A stretch of DNA of 64,000 nucleotides, from contig JBCDLX010000012.1 in NCBI GenBank assembly GCA_038744785.1, forward strand, positions 1 through 64,000, read 5' to 3'. The notes under the pieces were generated by a model. That model was not told where the DNA came from. It was given only the letters and a program-made list of their open reading frames with translations, and ran no database searches. Source of the stretch: Ovoidimarina sp038744785 (lineage in GTDB: Bacteria; Pseudomonadota; Alphaproteobacteria; Rhodobacterales; Rhodobacteraceae). A program made the translations under genes and the position numbers. Positions 1 through 8,257 of the stretch are shown in pieces (position 1 is the first letter of the stretch; each line of letters opens with the position of its first letter).

Positions 1-412
1 CTGCCTCGTCCCGAGGTTCAATCTGACGGACCGCGCTCAACACAAAGTTGGCGGCGTCTTCGGAGAATGCCTTTCCAGGCTCGGTGAGTGAACAGATTTG
101 CTGGATCAATCCAAAGAAGAACGCAAGTTCCTTGGCGCCCACATGGTGCATGTTGAGCCGCGCGGCAGTGGTTTGGCATTCGTGGTCAAAGCGCATCTCG
201 ACCCCACTATCAGAGACCACTTCCAGCTTGATCTTGGCCATCCTGGCTTGGCCTTCCCGAGCAGCCTTTAGCGCCGCCATAACGTCGACTTCATCTGCAG
301 TCGGTTCGTAGGCCTTTGTGGGAAGTGTCCCCTCCTCGTCCTCAATCGTCTCGAGAATATCCTGTAGTTCAAGCAAACGCTCTTCTTCAGTCTTTTCGTT
401 CTGCTCAGTCAT
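1..412 (-). CDS. Hypothetical protein, 3' end cut by window edge
   Basis: An open frame runs leftward from an ATG at 410-412 to base 1 without a stop, giving 137 residues. The N-terminal 35 residues are rich in Glu (MTEQNEKTEEERLLELQDIL), then a mixed alpha/beta stretch follows. I recognise no family, signal peptide or membrane segment. Its start overlaps by 8 bases the stop of a possible small reading frame upstream (405-521), as in translationally coupled pairs. The rest of the protein lies outside the window, so length and function cannot be judged. Confidence 0.6.
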   Translation of the reverse strand, partial: MTEQNEKTEEERLLELQDILETIEDEEGTLPTKAYEPTADEVDVMAALKAAREGQARMAKIKLEVVSDSGVEMRFDHECQTTAARLNMHHVGAKELAFFFGLIQQICSLTEPGKAFSEDAANFVLSAVRQIEPRDEA

Positions 413-521
413 TCTTACCGACCTTTCGTACATGCTTGGGAAGTGCGTCGAGGATGGCCTGCGCAACGGGGTCAAGGCGGATCAAAAGATCGCTGTGGCC
501 TCGCCAGATATGCTCGATCAC
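405..521 (-). CDS. Possible small protein (38 aa), GTG start
   Basis: A short frame from GTG at 519-521 encodes about 38 residues with protein-like composition (IEHIWRGHSDLLIRLDP near the start, a basic C-terminus) and ends 8 bases inside the next gene. The frame stays open further upstream to 611, but that part looks non-coding. No clear Shine-Dalgarno and no family is recognised. It could be a real small gene coupled to its neighbour or a gene remnant. Confidence 0.3.
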   Translation of the reverse strand: MIEHIWRGHSDLLIRLDPVAQAILDALPKHVRKVGKND

Positions 522-966
522 TAAAGAAACGTGAAACCGATTGTCCGACCCGTGGCACCAAGACCCCGACCCCTGGGGGAAGGGGGATTGGTTCGGCACG
601 GGACCCTGCAAGACGCTCCGCGAAAATTTCAGATCGGCCAGATGTTTTTGGTAAAACGGATGGGTGCCACGGTTCCGGGACTCCTACGCCCGCCAATGGC
701 GCCATTCGCTTCGCTCAAATGGTCGACCTGCTTTTGAAGGTCGCTGGCCGGCCCAAACAGGCCACCCATCTTTCGACCGGTTCTCGCGGGCACGGCCGTA
801 CTCGAGCGATTGTTGCGCGGCAATGCGGACAAACCTGCTGGTCGCGGACACCGCTCCCAACGACTGCATCGCGGATAAAGCGAACCTCTACACTTCTTGG
901 GCCAGCTTTTTGGCTGTAGATTTCATCGGTGGCCCCAAAAACAGAAACCACTGGGCTGGCCTGGTT
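522..966. other. Gene-poor stretch
   Basis: About 445 bases with short overlapping open frames on both strands, none with a good start, ribosome site or protein-like composition. It may be a decayed gene or spacer. I see no clear repeat, tRNA or terminator. Confidence 0.4.
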
Positions 967-1848
967 TCATCTATGTAAATCCATCCAGAGCGGCATGTTT
1001 TCGGTGAACTCTTGAGAGAACTGGTTCCCCCGAATGACAGCGTTTTCAGGCGGAACCCCGCACTCTGCAACTGGGTCAAAAGAAACGACACCATCCTTGA
1101 CGCCGGCGATCGCACTCCGAAGATTGCTTCTCCATGAAGCCATTTCCGAGCAAGCCATGCTAAGCCTCAAGCCGACGTTCAAGTTGTCCAGACGCGTTGA
1201 AAGGCTGCACCGGTCAGGTGACACGCCTTCTCTCGGTCCAATTAGCCTTACATAGAAAAGCGCCACTGCTGCCCCGTCCAGCTCTGCGAAGTGTATTGGC
1301 TCCAATTGATGATGGTTCATGGAGTAAGGTGGCGGTGGAAAGTCTACGGGAAGGGGATCAGGCGGTTCGGCGTCAAAGACGCCGAATTTCAAATCCTGTC
1401 TTTCGGAAATTGAAAGCGACGCACAGCGATTTGTTTCTGCATCTTGACCCGCCTCACAGGGAGTCAAGGGTTCCAGCGGAAGCTGATAAACGAAAGAGGC
1501 CACTCTGCTGTAGAACGGCTCTTGTCCGGGCAAACTCAGCGAGCCAACAAAATACGGGGCTTCTTGGGAAGTGCATCTCGCCGATTGATGAGCACCAGGC
1601 ATCTCAATAACCGAGCCGCACACCCAAATATGGCTGCTCCGTGTTTGCGAGCATCGCGGCAGGAAACCGGTGAACTTCTCTAACCTCGGATCGAGCATCT
1701 CATCGACGCTTGGAGCCTGCTTTTCTGGAATGACAGGCGGTTCATTTGGAATAACAGGTGGCTCACCCACTGCCGCAAGCCATAGAAAACGTCCGACAAG
1801 CGCAATCGTCACGGCAAATCCGACGAAGGCTAAGACACTTTTCCGCAT
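967..1848 (-). CDS. Hypothetical membrane-anchored protein
   Basis: 293 residues. Residues 5-27 are hydrophobic (VLAFVGFAVTIALVGRFLWL) after a short basic N-terminus, which suggests a signal anchor or inner-membrane tether with the rest in the periplasm. A Pro-rich linker with a repeated PPVIP motif follows, then a globular part with several Cys (residues around 90-150) that could form disulfides. I recognise no family. It stands alone, separated by 440 bases from the next upstream gene on the same strand. Confidence 0.55.
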   Translation of the reverse strand: MRKSVLAFVGFAVTIALVGRFLWLAAVGEPPVIPNEPPVIPEKQAPSVDEMLDPRLEKFTGFLPRCSQTRSSHIWVCGSVIEMPGAHQSARCTSQEAPYFVGSLSLPGQEPFYSRVASFVYQLPLEPLTPCEAGQDAETNRCASLSISERQDLKFGVFDAEPPDPLPVDFPPPPYSMNHHQLEPIHFAELDGAAVALFYVRLIGPREGVSPDRCSLSTRLDNLNVGLRLSMACSEMASWRSNLRSAIAGVKDGVVSFDPVAECGVPPENAVIRGNQFSQEFTENMPLWMDLHR

Positions 1849-2291
1849 GAACCCAAGACGCCAAGAAGAATGTCTGAAGCTTAGCAGGGAAATACCCCAT
1901 CCAACAATCGTGTCAGTCCTGTCGTCTGGGCCACTCGACCAAGCCGCAAGTTAGGGCGACAGAGATGGCTATGTGGCGCTAAGCGGACACTGGCGGCTGT
2001 CGAACCGCAACGTCGAGCTTGAACGTCCGCTTCCGGCGAGAACGGACGCTCGCGTGGTTTTGGAGAACTGACAGCTGCGCGGACTTAGCAGGCGGGCCTA
2101 GGATCCGCTTCTGAGGTGCACCATGGTAATCAAAAGCTTGGCAGAGGTCTTTGAAGGACGGTCCGGAGGGGTACGTCCGAGAGTTTTGCTACAGCTTGGC
2201 TCCGGTCCCCCCCCGAATAGCCAGTACGGTTCGTGGTATTTCGGGTGCACGTCGTCCGTCACAAGCCCCGAAGGCTCTAAGAGTTGAACCT
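1849..2291. other. Intergenic region with a C8 tract
   Basis: About 440 bases between two minus-strand genes. A short minus-strand frame (stop at 2098) that overlaps the end of the upstream 682-residue gene has some protein-like composition, with a possible GTG start about 30 bases past that gene's stop, but no convincing ribosome site. It crosses a run of eight C at 2207-2214. I do not call a gene here. Confidence 0.35.
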
Positions 2292-4340
2292 CTATAGTTT
2301 CGATCCGCGTTCTTCCAAAGCCTTCATCTCGAGGTCCCTTTTGTCCAGACCTGCGTCGGTTAGCAGAGCGTCGACGCGCGTTTGCGCATCGTCGCGCAAG
2401 GTGATCCACTGGTCCGAGACGATGTCGGCGCCCGATAGGCGCGCATCGTACAAGCTCATCTTCAGTGCGGCCAACAGCCCCGATGGCAGTGTCGATATGC
2501 GCGCGGTCATTTCAACGACGCACCCAAGCGATTCAATCTTCTGACCAAGCTGTCCGGCGGCCTTGGCCAGATCCGTGGTCGTGCAGTCGCTGACATGCTG
2601 ACCGTTCAGGTCAAATCGCCATGTCATTTCACCCCACTGCTCGAAGGTCGGTTCACCGTATTTGTCGATAACTTGCGATCGAACAGTGTCACCGAGCGGT
2701 TGATTGTCCCCAAACGGGGCCCACGTCCTGGCGATTTTGAACGCGCGTCTTTCACCGTTTTCGGTTTCAACAGAATCAAGCTGAATGAACTCCTCGGGAT
2801 CTATGAGGACATCTTCGGCGACGGGCGGCCGAACAGACATTCTGACCTCGCTTTTGATCTCCGGTTGTTCCAGACGCGCATTGATCCAGTAGGTTGAGTA
2901 AAATCTGGCACGTCCGTCGCCTTGATGATCCATAAGGGTCTTTGCTGTTTCGCGAACCAGGTCTTCAAAGCTTCCGCGACCGGGGGAGCTTGAGACCCAA
3001 TCCCGTCGCGCACCGTTCAATTGAACACCCCATGCGCGCGCACCCCAAGGGGAAACATTTGCGCGTTCGGTCCATTCGTTCGCTGGCTCTTCGATCACTC
3101 TATTGGCCTGTTCCTGCAAGGCTTGAAACGTCTGGTCGAGCCGCATTCCGGCCAGATCGAAGCCGTTGCCAAGCGGCATATTCGAGCCCGCATATGTTCT
3201 GCTGAGCAGTGTATGCAGATTGGGAAAGTGTGTTGGGGCAAGCAGAAGATCAGCATAGACTTCTCCACCACCCAAGATCCTTTCATCCCCATTGAACTCG
3301 AGCCGCACATACAGATTTCGAACCCCGGACCGGTCCGCTTTTGTCAGCCCGGCATTAGGAATTTCGACGCCAAGGGCTGGCGGGCAATCGCTCCGCCCAA
3401 GCACCAGGCTTTCGCCACCGTCGGTGCTCTGCAAGACAGCCGAACACCGCTCGAGCGATCTACCATTTTCCAGGAAAGCACTGCGCACATCTTCGCCTTG
3501 CTTTGCAGGATCAAAGTAGAGATCGAGGATCAGGCTTTCAGGTAGCCAGGTTGCGGCTGCGCGTTCCAGGACGACTTGCAGCTCCTCTTGGAAAACCGGT
3601 TGTTGGACACGAATGCTCTCCGCGGGATCTCGGAAGGTCGCGTAATGCCCAACCTGACCGGCACCAAAAGGCGCCGCAAGGGAAGTGCCATCTTCAGCAA
3701 CGCTGTTGGCGGCCACAGGCTCCCCTTCCTCTTGTGTTGGCTCCGACAGGTTTGCGACTTGTCCATCGGCTTCTGGTGCCGCGACCGCAGGGACCAAAAC
3801 ACCTAAAGCATCGATGTCAGCTCCTGCAGTCTTACCCCGCCGACCGTTTCCCCCTGCCTCGTCGGTGATACGAACATAACGGTACTCCTGCGGCGGAAGG
3901 CCAAGCACGGAAAGCGGCTCATCGATATCAACACCAACTGTACCTTGCTCGATCCTACCCACGTCGAAGAATTGTTCACCGTCGGCACTGATCGCAATCA
4001 GGCTTGCTTCCTCGTCGCTTCCAACTTCGAACACAACCAGATCCGGAGAGCTGTCACCGCCAGGTCTAAGCGGGGTCTCATCAAAAGCAACGACTAGGAC
4101 TCCTCCGTTTCCGAGACTTACTGCGCCTTTGCGGCTTTTGTAGTTCGGAACCCCCGTGGCATTTGACGGATCCAGAAAGCTATTCTCAGTTGCCGCTGGG
4201 GAACCGGGTCGGAACGCGACAACCCGTGAAGCGAATTCGCGCTCGGCATCTTTAAAACTAAATCCATCAAAGTTGACGCCCTCAGCGGACGCGCTTTGAG
4301 CCAAAGCCAGGATCGCAAGGGTCGAAATAGCCAATCGCAT
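2292..4340 (-). CDS. Secreted hypothetical protein, 682 aa
   Basis: The N-terminus is a clear Sec signal peptide (MRLAISTLAILALAQSASA, cleavage near residue 19). Residues 20-185 read like a beta-rich discoidin-type or PEP-CTERM-associated surface domain, with phrases such as VRITDEAGGN and DIDALGVLVP. The rest (residues 220-682) is unrecognised and has few Cys. ATG start with AGGAGC just upstream. Probably periplasmic or extracellular. It lies downstream of, and on the same strand as, the peptide ABC operon but is separated from it by 312 bases, so co-transcription is not evident. Confidence 0.6.
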   Translation of the reverse strand: MRLAISTLAILALAQSASAEGVNFDGFSFKDAEREFASRVVAFRPGSPAATENSFLDPSNATGVPNYKSRKGAVSLGNGGVLVVAFDETPLRPGGDSSPDLVVFEVGSDEEASLIAISADGEQFFDVGRIEQGTVGVDIDEPLSVLGLPPQEYRYVRITDEAGGNGRRGKTAGADIDALGVLVPAVAAPEADGQVANLSEPTQEEGEPVAANSVAEDGTSLAAPFGAGQVGHYATFRDPAESIRVQQPVFQEELQVVLERAAATWLPESLILDLYFDPAKQGEDVRSAFLENGRSLERCSAVLQSTDGGESLVLGRSDCPPALGVEIPNAGLTKADRSGVRNLYVRLEFNGDERILGGGEVYADLLLAPTHFPNLHTLLSRTYAGSNMPLGNGFDLAGMRLDQTFQALQEQANRVIEEPANEWTERANVSPWGARAWGVQLNGARRDWVSSSPGRGSFEDLVRETAKTLMDHQGDGRARFYSTYWINARLEQPEIKSEVRMSVRPPVAEDVLIDPEEFIQLDSVETENGERRAFKIARTWAPFGDNQPLGDTVRSQVIDKYGEPTFEQWGEMTWRFDLNGQHVSDCTTTDLAKAAGQLGQKIESLGCVVEMTARISTLPSGLLAALKMSLYDARLSGADIVSDQWITLRDDAQTRVDALLTDAGLDKRDLEMKALEERGSKL

Positions 4341-4652
4341 AAGAGCTCCTACAATTTAACTGGATCTGACCCGCCGACCCTAACCGGGCCACATGGACAT
4401 GGAATCCATCCCATTATCTTTCTCGTGAATAAGTTGTGGTCAATACCTGCCAATACCCAACCTAGACCTTTCAGACCTTGCACGTCCGGTGATCCGGATA
4501 AGACCGCAAAAGTGGCAGATATGAGTGCATAGAGCGTTGGCAAAGCGAGCACATGACACGACTAAGAAACCAAGAATTCTTTGGTGAGCAAGCCGCCGAA
4601 AGCCCCTTCAGTTCAGATATACCGTAACGGTAAGACGTGTACCATTCCGGAG
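4341..4652. other. Intergenic region, no supported gene
   Basis: 312 bases between the last ABC gene and the secreted 682-residue protein. A 67-codon minus-strand frame starting with GTG at 4552 has a hydrophobic N-terminus but no ribosome site and odd composition afterwards. It probably holds the promoter of the gene ending at 2292. Confidence 0.35.
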
Positions 4653-5456
4653 CTAGCGACCAGAAACCGTGTCGAGCCTTGTTGCACTTGAAATCAGCTT
4701 CTTTGTGTAATCGTGCTGCGGATTGGAAAAAAGTTGGTCAGCAGTCCCGATCTCTACCAGTTCTCCAAAGTACATCACCGCAACCCGGTCGGATATGCTT
4801 TCGACCACGGCAAGGTCATGGCTGATGAACAGGTAAGACAGTTCGAACTCTGTACGCAGATTCTCCAGAAGCACAAGCACCTGGGCCTGGACAGAAACAT
4901 CGAGCGCTGAAACTGGCTCGTCCAAAACAATGATCCTGGGCTCTGCGGCCAGCGCCCGTGCAATCGCGATCCGTTGTGCCTGACCGCCGGAGAATTCATG
5001 TGGATACCGATCAAGCGCATCGGCCGGCATTTCTACCGCGTCCATCAGGGCTCCCATGCGGTGTTTCCGCGTCGGCGCGTCATAGCCTTTTAGCAACATC
5101 AGCGGGGCCTCAAGGATCTTGCCAATCGTTTTGCGAGGGTTGAGGGAAGCGACCGGATCCTGAAACACATACTGGATCATTTGCCCAAAGGCGCGGGGCC
5201 CCTCAGCGACCAGGGCGCCTGCATCCTTTCCCGCAATCTCAATGCGGCCCGATGTCGGTGTCTCAAGCCCGACAACCATGCGTGCAAGCGTCGACTTCCC
5301 TGAACCGCTTTCGCCAACGATGCTCAGCGTCTCACCCTGCTTCAGCGACAGGCTGACATCCGTGACCGCCTTCACCTCGTGGCTGCGCCGGCCCAGCAGC
5401 CCACGCTTACCGCCAAAAGTCTTGCTGACGTTCCTGATAGAAATCGCATCGGCCAT
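4653..5456 (-). CDS. Peptide/nickel-type ABC transporter ATPase (DppF/OppF-like)
   Basis: 267 residues, a complete ABC ATPase: Walker A GESGSGKST near residue 50, Q-loop FQDP, signature FSGGQAQRI, Walker B IIVLDEP and an H-loop ISHD. The C-terminal tail (NPQHDYTKKLISS) is the oligopeptide-ABC ATPase C-terminal motif. It hydrolyses ATP on the cytosolic side of the importer. It follows the fused permease-ATPase gene by 2 bases, as last gene of the operon. Together with the ATPase half of the fused protein it would form the heterodimeric nucleotide-binding pair. Substrate cannot be read from the sequence. Confidence 0.9.
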   Translation of the reverse strand: MADAISIRNVSKTFGGKRGLLGRRSHEVKAVTDVSLSLKQGETLSIVGESGSGKSTLARMVVGLETPTSGRIEIAGKDAGALVAEGPRAFGQMIQYVFQDPVASLNPRKTIGKILEAPLMLLKGYDAPTRKHRMGALMDAVEMPADALDRYPHEFSGGQAQRIAIARALAAEPRIIVLDEPVSALDVSVQAQVLVLLENLRTEFELSYLFISHDLAVVESISDRVAVMYFGELVEIGTADQLFSNPQHDYTKKLISSATRLDTVSGR

Positions 5457-5458
5457 CC

Positions 5459-7198
5459 CTAGCTCGCCTCCCGAGACAGACCGCGCACGTCATCAAGAAA
5501 TACGCGCCCCTGCCCCGGCTTGGGGACGCAGGCTATCAAGCGTCTTGTGTAAGGGTGCTGCGGGGTTGAAAGGACCTCATTCGTCTTACCCGCTTCAACG
5601 ATCTCGCCGTGCCGCATTACTGCAACCCGATCGCAGATTTCCGAGACCACGCCAAAGTCATGGGTGATGAACAGGATGGCCAGGCCCCGCTCCGCCCGCA
5701 GCTTGCCCAGTAAGTCCAGAATTTCGGCTTGCACCGTGACATCAAGTGCGGTCGTCGGCTCATCGGCGATGATAACCTGTGCGTCATTGGCCAGCGCCAT
5801 GGCGATCCCGACACGCTGCCTTTGGCCGCCGGAAAATTCGTGCGGATAGGCTGTGGCACGTGTCCGGGCGTCGGGAATGCGCACCGCCTCTAGCAAAGCG
5901 ACTGCTTCACGCCAGGCTTCTTTTAGGGTGACGGTTCGGTGCGCTCGAATTGCCTCTGCGACTTGGGCGCCGATCGAGTATTGCGGGTGCAGGGTCACCA
6001 GCGGATCCTGGAAGATATAGGCGACCTTGTTCCCGCGCAGCGATCTCAGCGTTTCATAGGGGGCACCGATCAAATCTTCGCCGTGGAAGCGCACCGCGCC
6101 CCCGGTAATAACCGCCGGTGGCGAAGCGACCAGCCCCATGATGCTTAGCGCGGTGACGGATTTGCCAGAACCGCTTTCCCCGATCAGCCCGACGCATTCG
6201 CCCGCGTGGATGTCCAAACTGACCCCACCGACCGCCTCGAAGATCCGGTCCTTGACGTGAAATTCGGTTCTAAGGTCTTGCACCGACAGGATTGCGTCGC
6301 CGGTCGCGGCAGGGATGTCACCCCTCCGCTCTACGCGCGTGATCGGCATCGGGCGGTTAAGGGCGCCGGATTTAAGGCGGGGGTCAAGCGCATCCCGCAC
6401 CCCGTCACCAAGCAGATTGATGGCCATCACGATAATCAGGATCATCGCCCCTGGAACAATCGAGGTATGCGGGTTGGTGATAAGCGCCGAACGCGCCTCA
6501 CCAAGCATGGACCCAAGATCGGCCTGCGGCGGCTGAGAGCCAAGGCCAAGAAAACTGAGGCCTGCTGTTTCCAGGATCATCCAGCCAACGGTGGTTGACA
6601 TAGCGATCACGATCACCGGGACAACATTGGGCAGAACTTCGGTCAGGATGATGCGCGCATCCGACATCCCGGAAAGTCGGGCGGCATCCACAAATTCCTT
6701 ATTCGCAATGCTTACGGTGATTCCGCGGATGTTTCGTGCAAAGAAGGGGATGTTGACCGCCGCGACCGCGATAAGGGCGTTCATAAGACCCGGACCAAGG
6801 GCCGCCACAATGGCCAGCGCCAAAAGGATGTAGGGGAACGCCATCAGCATATCGACACCGCGCATGATGATGTTGTCTGTCCAGCTACCGTAAAATCCGG
6901 CGATGATCCCAATCGCGGCTCCGATCGTTGCGGCAATCACGGCGGCCGCGAAACCTACGGCCAGGCTCAGCCGGGTGCCCCACATCAGACGGCTCAAAAG
7001 ATCGCGGCCTAGGTGATCGGTGCCCAGAAGCGCGCCTTCGGATAGAGGTTTTGCAAATCGGTTCGGCGTATCGGTGACGTCGGGATCGGCCAAGGGCAGG
7101 ATCGGCGCAATGAGCGCGAGGAACACCACGGCGCCCATCACGATCAGACCGATCAAGGCAAGACGATTGCGGGCGAGCAGCTTGAAAAACGCGCTCAT
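5459..7198 (-). CDS. Fused peptide ABC permease (DppC-like) and ATPase (DppD-like)
   Basis: 579 residues carrying two normally separate subunits. Residues 1-285 are a DppC-type permease with an N-terminal transmembrane helix, the NRFAKP...LLGTDHLGRD periplasmic/permease entry motif and an EAA loop (EFVDAARLSGMSDARI). Residues 310-579 are an ABC ATPase with GESGSGKS, FQDP, FSGGQRQR, VIIADEP and the C-terminal HPYTRRL tail. I chose the ATG at 7196-7198 because it overlaps the TGA of the upstream permease (ATGA) and the DppC family begins there; a longer in-frame opening to 7351 is low-complexity Arg-rich and overlaps that gene. This fusion is known in some alphaproteobacterial importers. Confidence 0.88.
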   Translation of the reverse strand: MSAFFKLLARNRLALIGLIVMGAVVFLALIAPILPLADPDVTDTPNRFAKPLSEGALLGTDHLGRDLLSRLMWGTRLSLAVGFAAAVIAATIGAAIGIIAGFYGSWTDNIIMRGVDMLMAFPYILLALAIVAALGPGLMNALIAVAAVNIPFFARNIRGITVSIANKEFVDAARLSGMSDARIILTEVLPNVVPVIVIAMSTTVGWMILETAGLSFLGLGSQPPQADLGSMLGEARSALITNPHTSIVPGAMILIIVMAINLLGDGVRDALDPRLKSGALNRPMPITRVERRGDIPAATGDAILSVQDLRTEFHVKDRIFEAVGGVSLDIHAGECVGLIGESGSGKSVTALSIMGLVASPPAVITGGAVRFHGEDLIGAPYETLRSLRGNKVAYIFQDPLVTLHPQYSIGAQVAEAIRAHRTVTLKEAWREAVALLEAVRIPDARTRATAYPHEFSGGQRQRVGIAMALANDAQVIIADEPTTALDVTVQAEILDLLGKLRAERGLAILFITHDFGVVSEICDRVAVMRHGEIVEAGKTNEVLSTPQHPYTRRLIACVPKPGQGRVFLDDVRGLSREAS

Positions 7199-8142
7199 GT
7201 CTTGATCCTCGGATCCAGCAGGCTCTGCGCCACATCCACCACGATGTTGAACACGACGTAGCAGGCCGCGACGAACACCACGCCGCCCTGCACAAGCAGA
7301 ATGTCGCGTCTCAGGATCGCGTCGACCAGCATTCGGCCGACGCCGGGCCATTGAAACACGATCTCGATATAGACGGCGCCTGACAGGACGAAGCCCGCCT
7401 GTATCCCAAGAACAGGGATGATCGAAACCATCGCGGCTCGCAGCGCGTGACCCCAGATCACGCGGCGCTCGCTTACGCCCTTGGCGCGGGCCGTTCGGAT
7501 GAAATCCTGGCGCAGCACCTCTAGCATCGCGGACCGGGACAGCCGGGCGATGACCCCGGTGGCAACGACCGCAAGAGCCGTGGCCGGCATGGCAAGGTGA
7601 TCAAGCAGAACCCACAAGGTACGGTCACCGAAAATCGGCCACATGCCTGACACCGGGAACCATCGCAGGTTAACGGCAAAGACAAGGATCATCATCATGC
7701 CAAGGAAGAAGGAGGGTATTGAAATGCCCAGCAAAACAAAAAACGTGATTGCCTTGTCCGCGAACCCGTATTGATTGGCCGCAGAGACGACGCCAGCAGC
7801 AATACCGAAGATCGTGCACAACAAGAACGCTGACCCGGCGAGAATGAGCGTTGCGTTAAACCGCTCGAGGACCTCGTCTAAGACCGGACGATTGAGCGCA
7901 AAGGAGCGGCCAAAATCGCCCTGCACCATGTTTCCAAGCCAGATAAAGTAGCGCCTGAGCAAAGGTTGATCGAGGCCTAGGTCCTCGTTCAGCGCAGCCA
8001 CGTTTTCCGGTGTTGCGAATGACCCGAGGATCGCCGTCGCTGGGTCCCCGGGGATCATCGCCATAATAAGAAAGACGATGATTGAGATGCCAAGCAGCAC
8101 CGGAACGGCCAGCAGAAGGCGTCTGAGGATATAGCCGATCAT
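7195..8142 (-). CDS. Peptide/nickel-type ABC permease (DppB-like)
   Basis: 315 residues with six predicted membrane helices. The N-terminus MIGYILRRLLLAVPVLLG, the PGDPA motif near residue 31, the LGLDQPLLRRY segment and an EAA loop (DFIRTARAKGVSERRV near residue 215) are typical of DppB/OppB. It forms half of the inner-membrane channel together with the permease half of the downstream fused protein, with which it overlaps by 4 bases. It lies 115 bases after the binding-protein gene, across a hairpin that probably adjusts relative expression. Confidence 0.9.
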   Translation of the reverse strand: MIGYILRRLLLAVPVLLGISIIVFLIMAMIPGDPATAILGSFATPENVAALNEDLGLDQPLLRRYFIWLGNMVQGDFGRSFALNRPVLDEVLERFNATLILAGSAFLLCTIFGIAAGVVSAANQYGFADKAITFFVLLGISIPSFFLGMMMILVFAVNLRWFPVSGMWPIFGDRTLWVLLDHLAMPATALAVVATGVIARLSRSAMLEVLRQDFIRTARAKGVSERRVIWGHALRAAMVSIIPVLGIQAGFVLSGAVYIEIVFQWPGVGRMLVDAILRRDILLVQGGVVFVAACYVVFNIVVDVAQSLLDPRIKT

Positions 8143-8220
8143 GGGGTCCCCGGAACCGATGATGCCCTTAAGGCTATGCGCGCTGAGAGTACACGTCTAT
8201 CAGACAGTCGCATGCAATTT

Positions 8221-8250
8221 GCGGGCCCCGCACCTCAAGCGGCGGCCCGC
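8221..8250 (-). terminator. Hairpin after the binding-protein gene
   Basis: An inverted repeat begins 7 bases after the stop of the solute-binding gene: GCGGGCC ... GGCCCGC, with an inner CCGC/GCGG pair around a short loop. There is no T tract on the transcript side, so it is more likely an mRNA-stabilising or attenuating hairpin than a full terminator. Such structures commonly allow more binding protein than permease to be made. Confidence 0.5.
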
Positions 8251-8257
8251 AGGTATT

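Noticed and set aside
443..919. 158-codon plus-strand frame
   Set aside because: Composition is not protein-like, it lacks a ribosome site and other frames of equal quality overlap it.
4349..4552. 67-codon minus-strand frame upstream of the secreted protein
   Set aside because: GTG start without ribosome site and unlikely composition after the first 25 residues.
7199..7351. N-terminal extension of the fused permease-ATPase
   Set aside because: Arg-rich low-quality sequence overlapping the upstream permease; the ATGA overlap at 7195-7198 and the family start support the shorter protein.
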